A DNA stretch of 64,000 bases, taken from contig JABACO010000003.1 of assembly GCA_013339895.1 (NCBI GenBank), positions 15,540,634 to 15,604,633 of the forward strand, written 5' to 3'. The position numbers and the translations under genes are program-made. Below, one piece after another: positions 43,126 to 52,379 of the stretch; position 1 is the stretch's first letter, and the number at the start of each line of letters is the position of its first letter. Under the pieces are notes generated by a model. That model was not told the DNA's origin. It was given only the letters and a program-made list of their open reading frames with translations, and made no database searches. The stretch comes from Ephydatia muelleri (Eukaryota > Porifera > Demospongiae > Spongillida > Spongillidae).

Positions 43126-43619
43126 GGGTATTATCTGAAAACTGAGCGGAGGAACATCACATCACAATGCACACAAACACATACATGTATACATGTACAC
43201 ACAACAAGCCAAATCAAACATGTGCTGCAGAACATCACCGTGACACACGAGGGGCCTTCAGTGTATGATGAGTAGGGAAATATGAGCGGTACGTGTATGC
43301 ACTTTACTGTGAATCTACTGTTCTTGCGCTCGGGGTACTGCCGTGGGCATAAATATAATTCCATACCCGTGCACTCAAGTGTCTATAAAGACCATTACCT
43401 GAAAGCCTATGAGTTGTTAGAATTCATATATACATGTACATGCATTGGCTATAAAAAGTTTATCATTATCCTAGTCAGGGGTATAAGCAATATGAAATTG
43501 GTGACATTTTCAAATGTTCCTGGAGGATCTTCCCGTACGTTTCAAAGACCACTACATACAAAGGCCATTTAGAGTGGTAGAAATACTTTGCTCCGATATA
43601 CGTATTGAATCCCTATTTT

Positions 43620-43870
43620 AAAAAACCCAAGTAGTGACACTCTAGTGAACGATGAGGGGGAGGATGATGTGCTCATGCCTGAAGAGCAGATAGAGGAGTT
43701 TGAGCCTTACATCAGCAAGACCAAGTGCCTAAAGTACAGCATGCAGGAACCTCAATTGGAACAGGATCATCACCCCAGTTGGCACCAGCAGGGCAGAAAC
43801 CACAACCACTCATTCCCCGAGAACCAGAGTTGCGACGCTCAACATGGATGAATTAAAAGTCCACTCGCAA
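43620..43870 (+). repeat. Copy of the acidic retroelement-like fragment (pairs with 17,880-18,150)
   Basis: AACGATGAGGGGGAGGATGA and GAACAGGATCATCACCCCAG match copy A on the opposite strand. The open frame starts LVNDEGEDDVLMPEEQIE. Frames differ between the copies by indels, so neither is likely functional. Confidence 0.65.
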
Positions 43871-43879
43871 CATTTGTAA

Positions 43880-44030
43880 GGCTTGAAACCTGTTAGTGTA
43901 GAAAAAACCGGTTGTAAGAGGTTATTAAAAATTTAAAACCGGTCGGTTAAGGTGATTGTTTAAAAAATAACCGGTCAGTTGCGCTTGTTCTCTTTAAAAC
44001 AACCGGTTCTTTCCGGTTTAACAGTTAATT
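43880..44030. repeat. Cluster of AACCGGT motifs (possible transposon subterminal repeats)
   Basis: AACCGGTT or AACCGGTC occurs about five times in 130 bp. It directly precedes the chromodomain fragment, as the TACCGGTAA cluster precedes the chromodomain-hAT gene at 58.6 kb. No opposite end was found, so an element cannot be delimited. Confidence 0.5.
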
Positions 44031-44047
44031 AATTATCAATTATTAAG

Positions 44048-44545
44048 GCAAAATCGATATCTCGATGGGACCAAAAGCTAAGCCAGCATAACCTCGGGCT
44101 TTGCCACATCAGTCATGGCAGAAAAGATGGCCTGCGGCGTACCCCTAAGCATGTCGCGGATCCCGCCGCGTACAAAGACATCTACTTTGTAGAGGATATA
44201 ATTGCCGAGCGAATGACAAAAAAGCGCAAAGAATGGCTCGTGCGATGGAAACGGTTTAGCCATGAGGATGATACGTGGGAGCCGCTTGAACATTTAAGCG
44301 GTTGTGAGCAGTACATAGCTCGTTTTGAGGAAGAGCGTGACCGGAAACAAGCAGAAGATGATGATGCACGGGGACAGAAAAGGAAGAGACGCAATGATGA
44401 CGAGGTACATCACAAGAACTTGCATCAATATTGGGTTGGAACTGACTCTATCACCCTAATGCTGAGTCCACGCACACTGTCTGAACGAGACGCGGTGCGC
44501 GGACTCACTATTAGAGGTGTTGCATTGACGTCACGCGCGTCTTGA
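44048..44545 (+). pseudogene. Chromodomain-encoding fragment
   Basis: An open frame from about 44,048 reads SISRWDQKLSQHNLG, DPAAYKDIYFVEDIIAERMT, then KRKEWLVRWKRFSHEDDTWE and PLEHLSGCEQYIARFEEE. This is a complete chromodomain: the aromatic of YFVEDI, the W of LVRWK and the F of KRFS occupy the methyl-lysine cage positions. A basic, acidic tail (GQKRKRRNDDE) follows up to a possible donor GAG|GTACAT at 44,403. No transposase domain is visible downstream. By analogy with the 59-kb gene it may be the N-terminal exon of a related transposon, but it could be a host-type chromodomain remnant. Confidence 0.6.
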
Positions 44546-44682
44546 TTACATAGTAGAATAGTATTAGTATTGTACCAATGGAAATTTGTAGTCCTCTTTA
44601 GGTCTTATGTGATGTGTCAAAATACAGTATTTGTCATAATCACTGAGAGATCTTAAGGTATTTTCACACTGCTGCCACAAAC

Positions 44683-45289
44683 CTAAAACACTTGCATATT
44701 CATGCATGCATGGTATAGAATTTGAGCAATATCGTACGGTACTGGCGTTGTTTTGAAGACAAACTGGGAGGGCGTGCTGACAATGGGTGTTGCAGTTGAA
44801 GCAAAACTTGATGATTCAAAAGGCAGAAGTGTACAAGGCAGGGATGCAAATGAAATGGAGGTGGAAGACATGGATGTAGATGGCACGGATGTAGATGGCA
44901 TGGATGTAGATGGCACGGATGTAGATGGCACGGATGTAGATGGCACGGATGTAGATGGCACGGATGTAGATGGCATGGATGTTGGTGGCATTGGTGATGA
45001 AGGCATGGGTGATGAAGGCTTGGGTGCAGGAGATATGGGTATGGTTGTGGCTGTTGAAGAAAGTAGGAGGAGTGAAGAATAACGGTAAATGCTGAAATGG
45101 AAAGTAGTTGTTGCAATGCTCACCTGCTTTATAAGACGTGGACTGCATAGAATTGGTTGAAATGGAAGGCTGTGGTTGTTCCGATGAAGAGATCGGTACA
45201 AGGAAAGATTTTATGCTTGGTACAGATTGTGCACTTGAGATTAATTGTCTGTTCTCTGCTCCACTTCGTTTTCGCTTTTGGCTCGACAT
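44683..45289 (-). CDS. hAT/ZMYM1-type N-terminal gene with PSTSV repeats (two exons)
   Basis: Exon 1 (45289-45124, AAGCAG|GTGAGC, phase 1) starts MSSQKRKRSGAENRQLISSA and includes SIKSFLVPISS. Exon 2 (45050-44683, after CAACAG) joins in frame and encodes PISPAPKPSSPMPSSPMPPT followed by about ten PSTSV/M pentapeptides, then a tail ending YDIAQILYHACMNMQVF. The joined product is 177 residues. The basic start followed by 'I.SFL' is like the first exon of hAT-type transposases with TTF zinc fingers, but the zinc finger and catalytic domain are not present. It may be a truncated element or a small repeat protein. Confidence 0.45.
44868..45000. repeat. 15-bp coding minisatellite
   Basis: Eight to nine copies of GATGTAGATGGCACG, reading as the Ser/Thr/Pro pentapeptide repeat on the minus strand and DVDGT on the plus strand. 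The minus frame is preferred because it joins to a spliced upstream exon. Confidence 0.9.
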
Positions 45290-45352
45290 TGCTTGAGGCT
45301 CGATAAAACCAGATGATCCAATACAAAGTAGCAGCTGGCACGTATATACGCT

Positions 45353-45470
45353 TGGGGGGGGGGGGGGGGGGGGGGGGTGGGCGGGGGGGGGGGGGGGGGG
45401 GGGGGGTGGGGGTGGGGGGGGTGGGGGGGTGGGGGGGGGGGGGTGGGGGGCCCAGGCCCCTGGCCCCCCC
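45353..45470. repeat. Poly-G tract
   Basis: About 100 bp of nearly pure G with occasional T or C. Such runs are prone to sequencing and assembly error. It lies just outside the left arm of the following inverted-repeat element. Confidence 0.9.
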
Positions 45471-45484
45471 CTGGGGCTGCCTAT

Positions 45485-45670
45485 GCTTGGTACTTATGGC
45501 TTACCTTTGTGCTTAGTACTTATGGCTTACCTTTGTGCTTGGTACTTATGGCTTACCCTTGTGCTTGGTACTTATGGCTTACCCTTGTGCTTGGTACTTA
45601 TGGCTTATCCTTGTGCTTGGTACTTATGGCTTACCCTTGTGCTTGGTACTTATGGCTTACCCTTGTGCTT
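45485..45670. repeat. 26-bp tandem array at the left end of the long-TIR element
   Basis: Seven units of TTATGGCTTACCCTTGTGCT plus TGGTAC. The inverted counterpart, more diverged, is at about 50,500-50,662. Confidence 0.9.
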
Positions 45671-47574
45671 ATACTTGTACTTTACATCTAATTAGTGGCT
45701 TATCCTTGTATTTGTTATCACTCCTTGTGCTTGGTACTCATGATGGTTGTTGCCAGTAACAGGTAATCGTTGCAGTTGTGAGTTAAGGGTTATCGCTATA
45801 CTTGGTACTTATAGGTTGCCTATCCTTTTGTTGGTTGTTTCTTTTACATTTGGAAGTTGTGGTTTATTTGGCTTATCCTTGAATTAACTATGGGTGCCCG
45901 TGTATTGTAATACGTATTTCCTTGTACTTAGTAGTGTAATGGTTTCTCGTAGTAATGAGATATTGTTTATTTTCATACTTTCCAGCTATGGCATGTATCC
46001 TTTGTTGCTCATAGCTTTGATTTATCCTGTACATGCTAGGTATGGCTTATCACATACTTTGTAGTTATCGCTATATTAGTTATACCTGTGATTTGTCTTG
46101 AAGTTGCAGCTGTGTCATATCGTTGTAGTTACCAGTTATGGCTACGGCTTATCCTATCTAAGGCTAGCTTGTACTTGCTCATAGATTTATGCTATTTATT
46201 GCTAACCCTATCACTAGCAAGTACTGCCTTCTTGTTTCACTTACATAGGACAAGTTACATGTAGTCATTTGACTGCTTACTGGAGATCCTTATACTTTCT
46301 AGTCTGTGTGTCAATATTGTCCTTAATTTTACTTGCTACCAAATGTCTGATTGCACCACTTTGTTATGAGGAAGATCGTTGTACTTTCTATGTATCGCAT
46401 TTCTTTACACTTGGTGTTATGACATTGTGTTATAGTTGCTACTTGTGATTGCTCCTTGGAGTAGCAATGTAAGGCTAATCGCCACTTGACATTGTCTTCT
46501 TGGTTCCCTAGTGCTATCTATGCATGTAGTTGCTAGGCATCTTGTAGGGGTTATCCATGTAGGTCATAATTATGACTTATCCTAGTGTTGGCCAAGTACT
46601 ACAGCAATGGTCTCTTTAGCCTTCATTGACAACATGGAGGTGTGATTTTGCAATGAGCCTGACTGTTTGCTGAGCGTATGTGCACTGTTTGTGCAGTGAT
46701 ACTCTGTTGTGTGCATCTGTGTGCATGTGTCTGTGCATTTGTTGCACAACAAGAGTATATGTGGATCTGATCTGCTGCAGCTGATGTCTGTACACATGTG
46801 TTCTTTAGTGCACAGTGCATGTGTTTGCAATGTTGCACAATGTAACCTTGTTTATCATAGGGAGAGTAGTGAGTGTGCTAATAATGAATGTGTCGCCTGT
46901 ATGTGTGTACAGTTTGTACTGTTGGGCCATACATGTAGGAGGGCGAAGAGGGAGATTGTGGTTGGATCACTCATTGTAGGTAAGGGTACAAAAGCCACCC
47001 TCCCTGCTTTCACCCAATCGACCATTTTCGAATCATTTTCAGATATCACAAAGTCATCTTATCATTGGTGCTGTGAGTATGGAATGGTTACATCAGCAAT
47101 GTATCTGACAGTAACATAGAAAGTGACTGATTGGAAACGATTTATGGCAGGTCGTCTTGACAGTGACGAGAAATAACCCTTGAGATACAAAAATTACATG
47201 TATGCATGCCTGACTACACTGGATACAACATAGTTGGTGGAATGGTATACATGCATGGTGTGGATTTGGTTAATGATTCATTTGTTTGGTATTAGTTCAT
47301 CATTTTGTTTATAATTATGCTTACAGAACTGCTATCTGAAGACAGCCATGAAAATTGCAGGAACATAAAAATCCCTCCTACATACTTGTTCTTGCAATAA
47401 TGTCACTAAGTGTTTCTGATGAAGTTCATTCCCATGAACATTTTGTCAGTTATTGATGTCATGTAATATTGCATTTTGTGTATGACACATTTCACTCCAA
47501 TGAAACCTACGTATGCAAGAATACAATACCAGTGTGATTCATCGACACTTGTACTTGTTTGTGTTCATGGTTTG

Positions 47575-47850
47575 CTACATGCATGTTCGAGTAATGCACT
47601 TTTTCTGCTTCCAAATTCTATATATGGCATGGAACATTAGTGCCTGTGGGATATCAAGCACTTCTTTGAGGAAGATCTGATAATTGGTACCTGTTTCCAC
47701 AAACCAATTCAAGCAGTGTATATTGTCCCTCAAAAAACGTGTGACCACAGGCAGATGAGGCTGATGCTCGACTATCATTCCATCCTCACACAGATACAGC
47801 ATATGTGTCATGCTCGTTGCCAGGTTCTCTCTCGCAGCTGATGATTTCAC
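47575..47850 (-). CDS. Unrecognised open frame inside the long-TIR element
   Basis: A minus-strand frame with LGCLLLVKSSAARENLATSM, HQPHLPVVTRFLRDNIHCLN and TNYQIFLKEVLDIPQALM. Composition looks protein-like and not repeat-derived, but no motif is recognised. It faces away from the transposase remnant. Confidence 0.25.
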   Translation of the reverse strand: MKSSAARENLATSMTHMLYLCEDGMIVEHQPHLPVVTRFLRDNIHCLNWFVETGTNYQIFLKEVLDIPQALMFHAIYRIWKQKKCITRTCM

Positions 47851-48216
47851 CAACAGCAGGCAGCCCAGTTTCTTGATAATTAATATTAGTCGTACTGTAC
47901 ACAATGATTGGAACAATTTGTCCAGAACTGTAAATAATGTAACAATAAGTATTGTTGCTAATATGGTGAGCTTTGACATACAGACTATTAAAACTATGTT
48001 TAGTGTCTTACTTGTAGATGTAGCAGCACAAATGTTGTTCAGGACTATTATTCTTGTTACACTGTTTACGTTTCACATGGTGGAAAGTGCTGTGCGTATG
48101 TTCTAATTGGGTACTGCCATATAGACTTGCTGGGATTACAGACCAATAGTTTTGCAATGGAAGTGTATAAATCGAGTGGCCAATGACATACATGTACTGA
48201 ATCGTGCTGGAGAAAT

Positions 48217-48831
48217 GCCTCGTGGCCAATCTGCTTGTAGGCTAAGCCTGGGGCAAAGATCTGCAATATTACGGCTGTACTATGAAAATGGAAGCAATGC
48301 CAATCTGATAGTCCGCCTATTTAAACAGGAATTTCCATGGTATCGGACATTGTGTTGCAGTACAGTGATATGATTCATATTCCTCAAACTTCTTTATCAG
48401 CCTCAGGATCATTTCTAATTGATGGTGCAATAACAAGGAATTCATACCTGCAGTTAGTCCAGCAGAAGATCTGGCCAGCTCTGCAAGCAAGTGTAGGAGA
48501 TGAAGAAGACCTAGTAGTTACCAGCATGATGGCGCCTCAACACATTATGCCAGGTCATATGTAAGTGGCTGAACAACTAGCTGGGAGAGAGATGGATGGG
48601 ACGAGGCAGACCTATTCCATGGCCACCAAGAAATCCCCAAGAAATCCTGATGTATCAACTCAAGATTTCCGATTTTGAGGGTACCTAAAGGACAAGGTAT
48701 ATGCAAGAGGTCCAGGAACACTTGCAGCTCTGAGAACTGCTATCATGCATGAGTCGCAAGCTATTCCTGCAGCAATGGTCCTAAACGCGACACTAGCAGT
48801 AGTACACAGAGCACACAAACTCACATATATC
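48217..48831 (+). pseudogene. Tc1/mariner-superfamily transposase remnant
   Basis: N-terminal helix-turn-helix: ACRLSLGQRSAILRLYYENG, IVRLFKQEFP. Then, in other frames, LIDGAITRNSYLQLVQQKIW (around the first catalytic Asp of DDE_3 transposases), a VVTSMMAPQHIM segment where QDGAP..H is expected (catalytic Asp lost), WMGRGRPIPWPPRNP and, after a stop, GYLKDKVYARGPGTLAALRT. The 'WPPRSPD...WG.LK..VY' pattern is diagnostic of this superfamily. At least three frame changes and a TGA show it is dead. Confidence 0.75.
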
Positions 48832-49034
48832 TGAGGAAGGTAGTTGGGTATTTATAATTTATCGTTATACTATTACATTATGTACACTTCCGTGTCAATA
48901 ACATGTTACAATGTTGGACCTCAAGTGATATGATGCAATAATGCATGATATGGGTGGTAGGTGACAGCAAAGATATCATGTGACAGTGCGTTGTTTTGTT
49001 GAACATGTTTTCGCAGCAATACACAGCATCATGC

Positions 49035-49200
49035 AACCACAAATATTTTCATTTAACTTCTTGTACGATAACATATGTTTCACCAGGTGTTCTCAGAAAT
49101 GCAACATTGGAGGAGAAAAGCCTGTAGTAACCCCTTGTCACAATGCCTTTTGCTTCATGTGTTTTATGCATGGTTAAAAGAACATCCTAGTAAAACACTG
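49035..49200 (+). pseudogene. RING-finger-like fragment
   Basis: After an AG near 49,086 the frame reads CSQKCNIGGEKPVVTPCHNA then FCFMCFMHGWLKEHP. The 'C..C......P..TPC.H.FC..C...W' order resembles the RING of UHRF/ORTH-type proteins, with altered spacing (CSQKC, CHNAFC). It is in the same strand as, and downstream of, the transposase remnant. Possibly a captured or accessory domain; evidence is limited to this short motif. Confidence 0.35.
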
Positions 49201-50689
49201 CAAATTACACATGATGCTATAGAGAACATTCACTGCACAACCCAGTCTTTGTGTAAACCCACTTGTGTATAACATAGACCCATATATTGGCACATAGAAG
49301 GGACCATTGACACTCTCCTCTTCTCACTCCTACACTTCCAGCCCAAAAATACAAACTGTACACACATACATGTGACACATTCATTATTAGCACACTCACT
49401 ACTCTCCCTATGATGAACAAGGTTACATTGTGCAACATTGCAAACACATGCACTGTGCAGTAAAATAGAATATCTAGACACACATATACCCAAGCAGATC
49501 ATGTATATCACACAAAAAGGGTTGTGTGCACACATGCACAGATGGTATAAATAGCACATATATACGCTCAACAGTTAGGTTCATTGCACAACCACACCTT
49601 CATGTTGTCAATGCTGGCTAAAGAGACGGTTGCTGTGGTACTTGGCCAACACTAGGATAAGCAATAATTATCAACTAGACGGATAACCCCTAAGAGATGT
49701 CTAGCAGCTACATGCCAGGATAACACATAGGAGCCAAGAAGGAAATGTAGTGGGGATAAGTCTTACATCGCTACTCCAAGGAGCAATCACAAATACAACT
49801 ATTACACAATGCCATAAAACCAAGTGTAAAGAAACGCGATACATAGACAGTACAACGATCTTCCTTATAACAAGGTGGTGCAATCAGACAATTAGTAGCA
49901 AGTAAAATTAAGGACAATATAGACAAAAATGTACACAGACTAGAAAGTATAAAGATCATCAGTAAGCAGTCAAATGACTACATGTAACTTGTCCTATGTA
50001 AGTGAAACAAGAAGGCAGTACTTGCTAGTGATAGATTAGCAATAAAGAGCATTAATCTATGAGCAAGTACAAGCTAGCCTTAGCTAGGATAAGCCGTAGC
50101 CATAACTGGTAACTACAACAATGTATGGCACAGCTGCAATTTCAAGACAAATCACAGGTATAACTATTATAGCGATAACTACAAAGTATGTGATTAGCCA
50201 TACCTAGGATAAATCAAAACTACGAACCACAAGGATACATGGCATTGGTGGAAAGTACTAAAATAAACTACTATGAGAAACCATTACTACTAAGTACAAG
50301 GAAAAATGTAGTACAATACACGGGCACCCATAGCTAATTCAAGGATAAGCCATAACTTCTCAAAAAAATAAACCACAACTTCCAAGTGTAAGAGAAACAG
50401 CCAAAAAAAGGACAGGCTACCTATAAGTAAAGTATATCTTAACCGGCTCACAACTGCAATGATTACCTGTTACTGGCAACAACCATCATGAGTACCAAGC
50501 ACAGGAACTAATAAGCCATAAGTAAAAAATACAAGGATAAACCATGAGTAACAAATACACAAAGATAAGCCATAAGTAGCTAGTACAAGGGTAAGCCATA
50601 AGTACCAAGTGCAAGAGCAATCCATGAATACCACGTACAAGGGTAAGCCATAAGTAGCAATCCAACTATTAACTTAGCAACCCATCTAA

Positions 50690-51420
50690 AAACAAACTAA
50701 TGAACACAGGAATAGTGTGCAAGGATCACAAATGGCCTAATAATGTTCAACGGTACCTTGTATTGCCTATTTCAGATGCGTACACCCTTTTGATTGAGTG
50801 AAGGGGAAGAATGGATGTAGGAATGTGCGCTTTTTACAGCTACGTGCGACAGACCCAAAGACGTCAGTGCAGAAGTATGCGTGTTAACTTCAGTATACAG
50901 TACTACATGAACAAATATGCATGCATCGAAGTGTGGAAACCCAATTGGTCACGATTCGTGCTTTAAATGACTCATTTAGTACTTTGCGTCACACGTACAT
51001 GTATCTGCATTGTTAGCTGGTTGACGTAGTATGTCGTCCACTCCTGAAGTTAGTGCAATAGAGCGAAGCAAGAATGGAAATGCTAAATGGCGCGCACCGC
51101 GTGAGAGTAATAATAGTGAATCCAGCAATGCAGCATACGCGCAGCATAAAGAGTGAGTGCATGGTAATATCCATCAGAAGGAAGGTCGGGCTTTTCTAAA
51201 CATTTGTTTTTTTTTTTTTTTAAGGGAGGTAAAAGGAGGGGCATAATATCAGGCGGTAAAGATGTATCCCATCAACTGCCCGAAGATAGAAGGTGATGCG
51301 TGTGAAGAGAATCGACATACGGGCGTTAGATTTGCAGACCCGCCGGATGCAGTCATCTTTGGTTATGAGACTGGTTACTGGCCAAACTTGCATAATGCAG
51401 TTATTCAATATGTCGAGTCT
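50690..51420 (+). other. Possible short first exon, otherwise non-coding
   Basis: ATG 51,031 opens MSSTPEVSAIERSKNGNAKW to a good donor (GA|GTGAGT, 51,150), and a polypyrimidine tract with AAG follows at 51,208-51,225. The continuing frame (51,262 onward) does not join without a stop. A weak gene candidate only. Confidence 0.25.
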
Positions 51421-51585
51421 AGTCAGTTAGTTAAAAGTATAATGAAATGCAACCAGCTAGCTCCAGGTGAATATGCATCACGTGATGTGATTGCTTTGAT
51501 ACTACTTTTGACTAGAATCATCACGTGATGCAAATTCACCTGGAGCTAGCTGGTTGCATTTCATTATACTTTTAACTAACTGACT
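51421..51585. repeat. Inverted repeat, ~66-bp arms, 31-bp loop
   Basis: Arms 51,421-51,488 and 51,520-51,585 are reverse complements except for single indels (AGTCAGTTAGTTAAAAGTAT; CCAGCTAGCTCCAGGTGAAT). It could form a stable hairpin. Looks like a tiny MITE or an inverted duplication. Confidence 0.9.
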
Positions 51586-51970
51586 GCACTAATGTGATCA
51601 GTTACCAATTTATTAAGCTCAACCGGGCATCTGTGACGATATTTCATGTATAAGCATAGCAAACGTCATCGCTAACATCGCTGCAGTTTCTGAGGGTGGT
51701 AAACAGTTGTAACATTTTTCCTGCCACCACAATGGATTTCGCAATTGGATTTGAGCCACCACAGCGAAACCGCTATCCGGAGACGGGTTGCAACGGTGCC
51801 CCGTCACTTTCGATCAAGACGGACTTCCACGTAAATTTCACGGAAACGTTTAGTGACGGTATCCGTGTATTTATGAACGTGAATCGACGAACGCTACCGC
51901 ACGGTACCGCGTCCTCCACTATTATTGACGCATGGTCACGTGATACAAGTAACTCCTTCCGAATTCAAAA

Positions 51971-52106
51971 AATGAGCGGCAAGTGACGTTACTGTCACCA
52001 CTGCGGGGAATACGTGTGTAGATCTACATTTATTGAACACCAAATGCTAGTAGAGTCGTTATCCAAAGCTGATAGTTCTCTTCAAGCTAAACAACAGCTT
52101 CCTGCG
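51971..52106 (+). pseudogene. Tnp2-type first exon with early stop
   Basis: MSGK, a TGA, then RYCHHCGEYVCRSTFIEHQM and SLSKADSSLQAKQQLPAE to a donor GAAG|GTATGT. The CHHCG..V....F..H block matches the zinc-like N-terminal motif of the 7.2-kb CACTA gene (CPKCCKKLSYSAYKRH). The TGA at residue 5 and a frame mismatch to the next block (EHIEYLSGSESDSSSSKESL near 52,270-52,340) mark it as a pseudogene. Confidence 0.55.
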
Positions 52107-52379
52107 GAAGGTATGTACGTATCGTATATCATACACGTGCACCGATTATGTATGCATATGCGCAGCTGCATACTCGATTCGCGAGATATAGCTAGTGCTG
52201 AGCGGTAGCTATTAGCAGCTAATTGTATCCTTTTTTGTTATACAGACGTACCGGGTACCGGTACTATGGCAGACAGGAGAGCATATAGAATACCTCTCCG
52301 GCTCTGAGTCAGATTCGTCATCAAGTAAAGAATCTTTACAGCAAGGACTCCATAACTATAAATGGCACCAGTTGCCTGT

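Larger units (their letters stand above)
45480..50680. mobile_element. 5.2-kb element with ~1.4-kb inverted repeats and mariner-type transposase remnant
   Basis: The left arm, about 45,480-46,975, recurs inverted at about 49,295-50,680. Shared words in mirrored order include GGCTAGCTTGTACTTGCTCA, GTAACCTTGTTTATCATAGG and TGCTAATAATGAATGTGTC. Outermost parts of both arms are tandem arrays of a ~26-bp unit (CTTGGTACTTATGGCTTACC). The 2.3-kb core holds a DDE transposase pseudogene and a RING-like fragment. Outer ends and target duplications could not be fixed because of the terminal tandem arrays. Arms of this length are unusual for Tc1/mariner-type elements. Confidence 0.75.

Noticed and set aside
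45313..45759. Gly-rich and Leu/Tyr-rich open frames over the poly-G tract and 26-bp array
   Set aside because: Repeat-derived: one half is poly-G, the other is the terminal tandem array of the long-TIR element.
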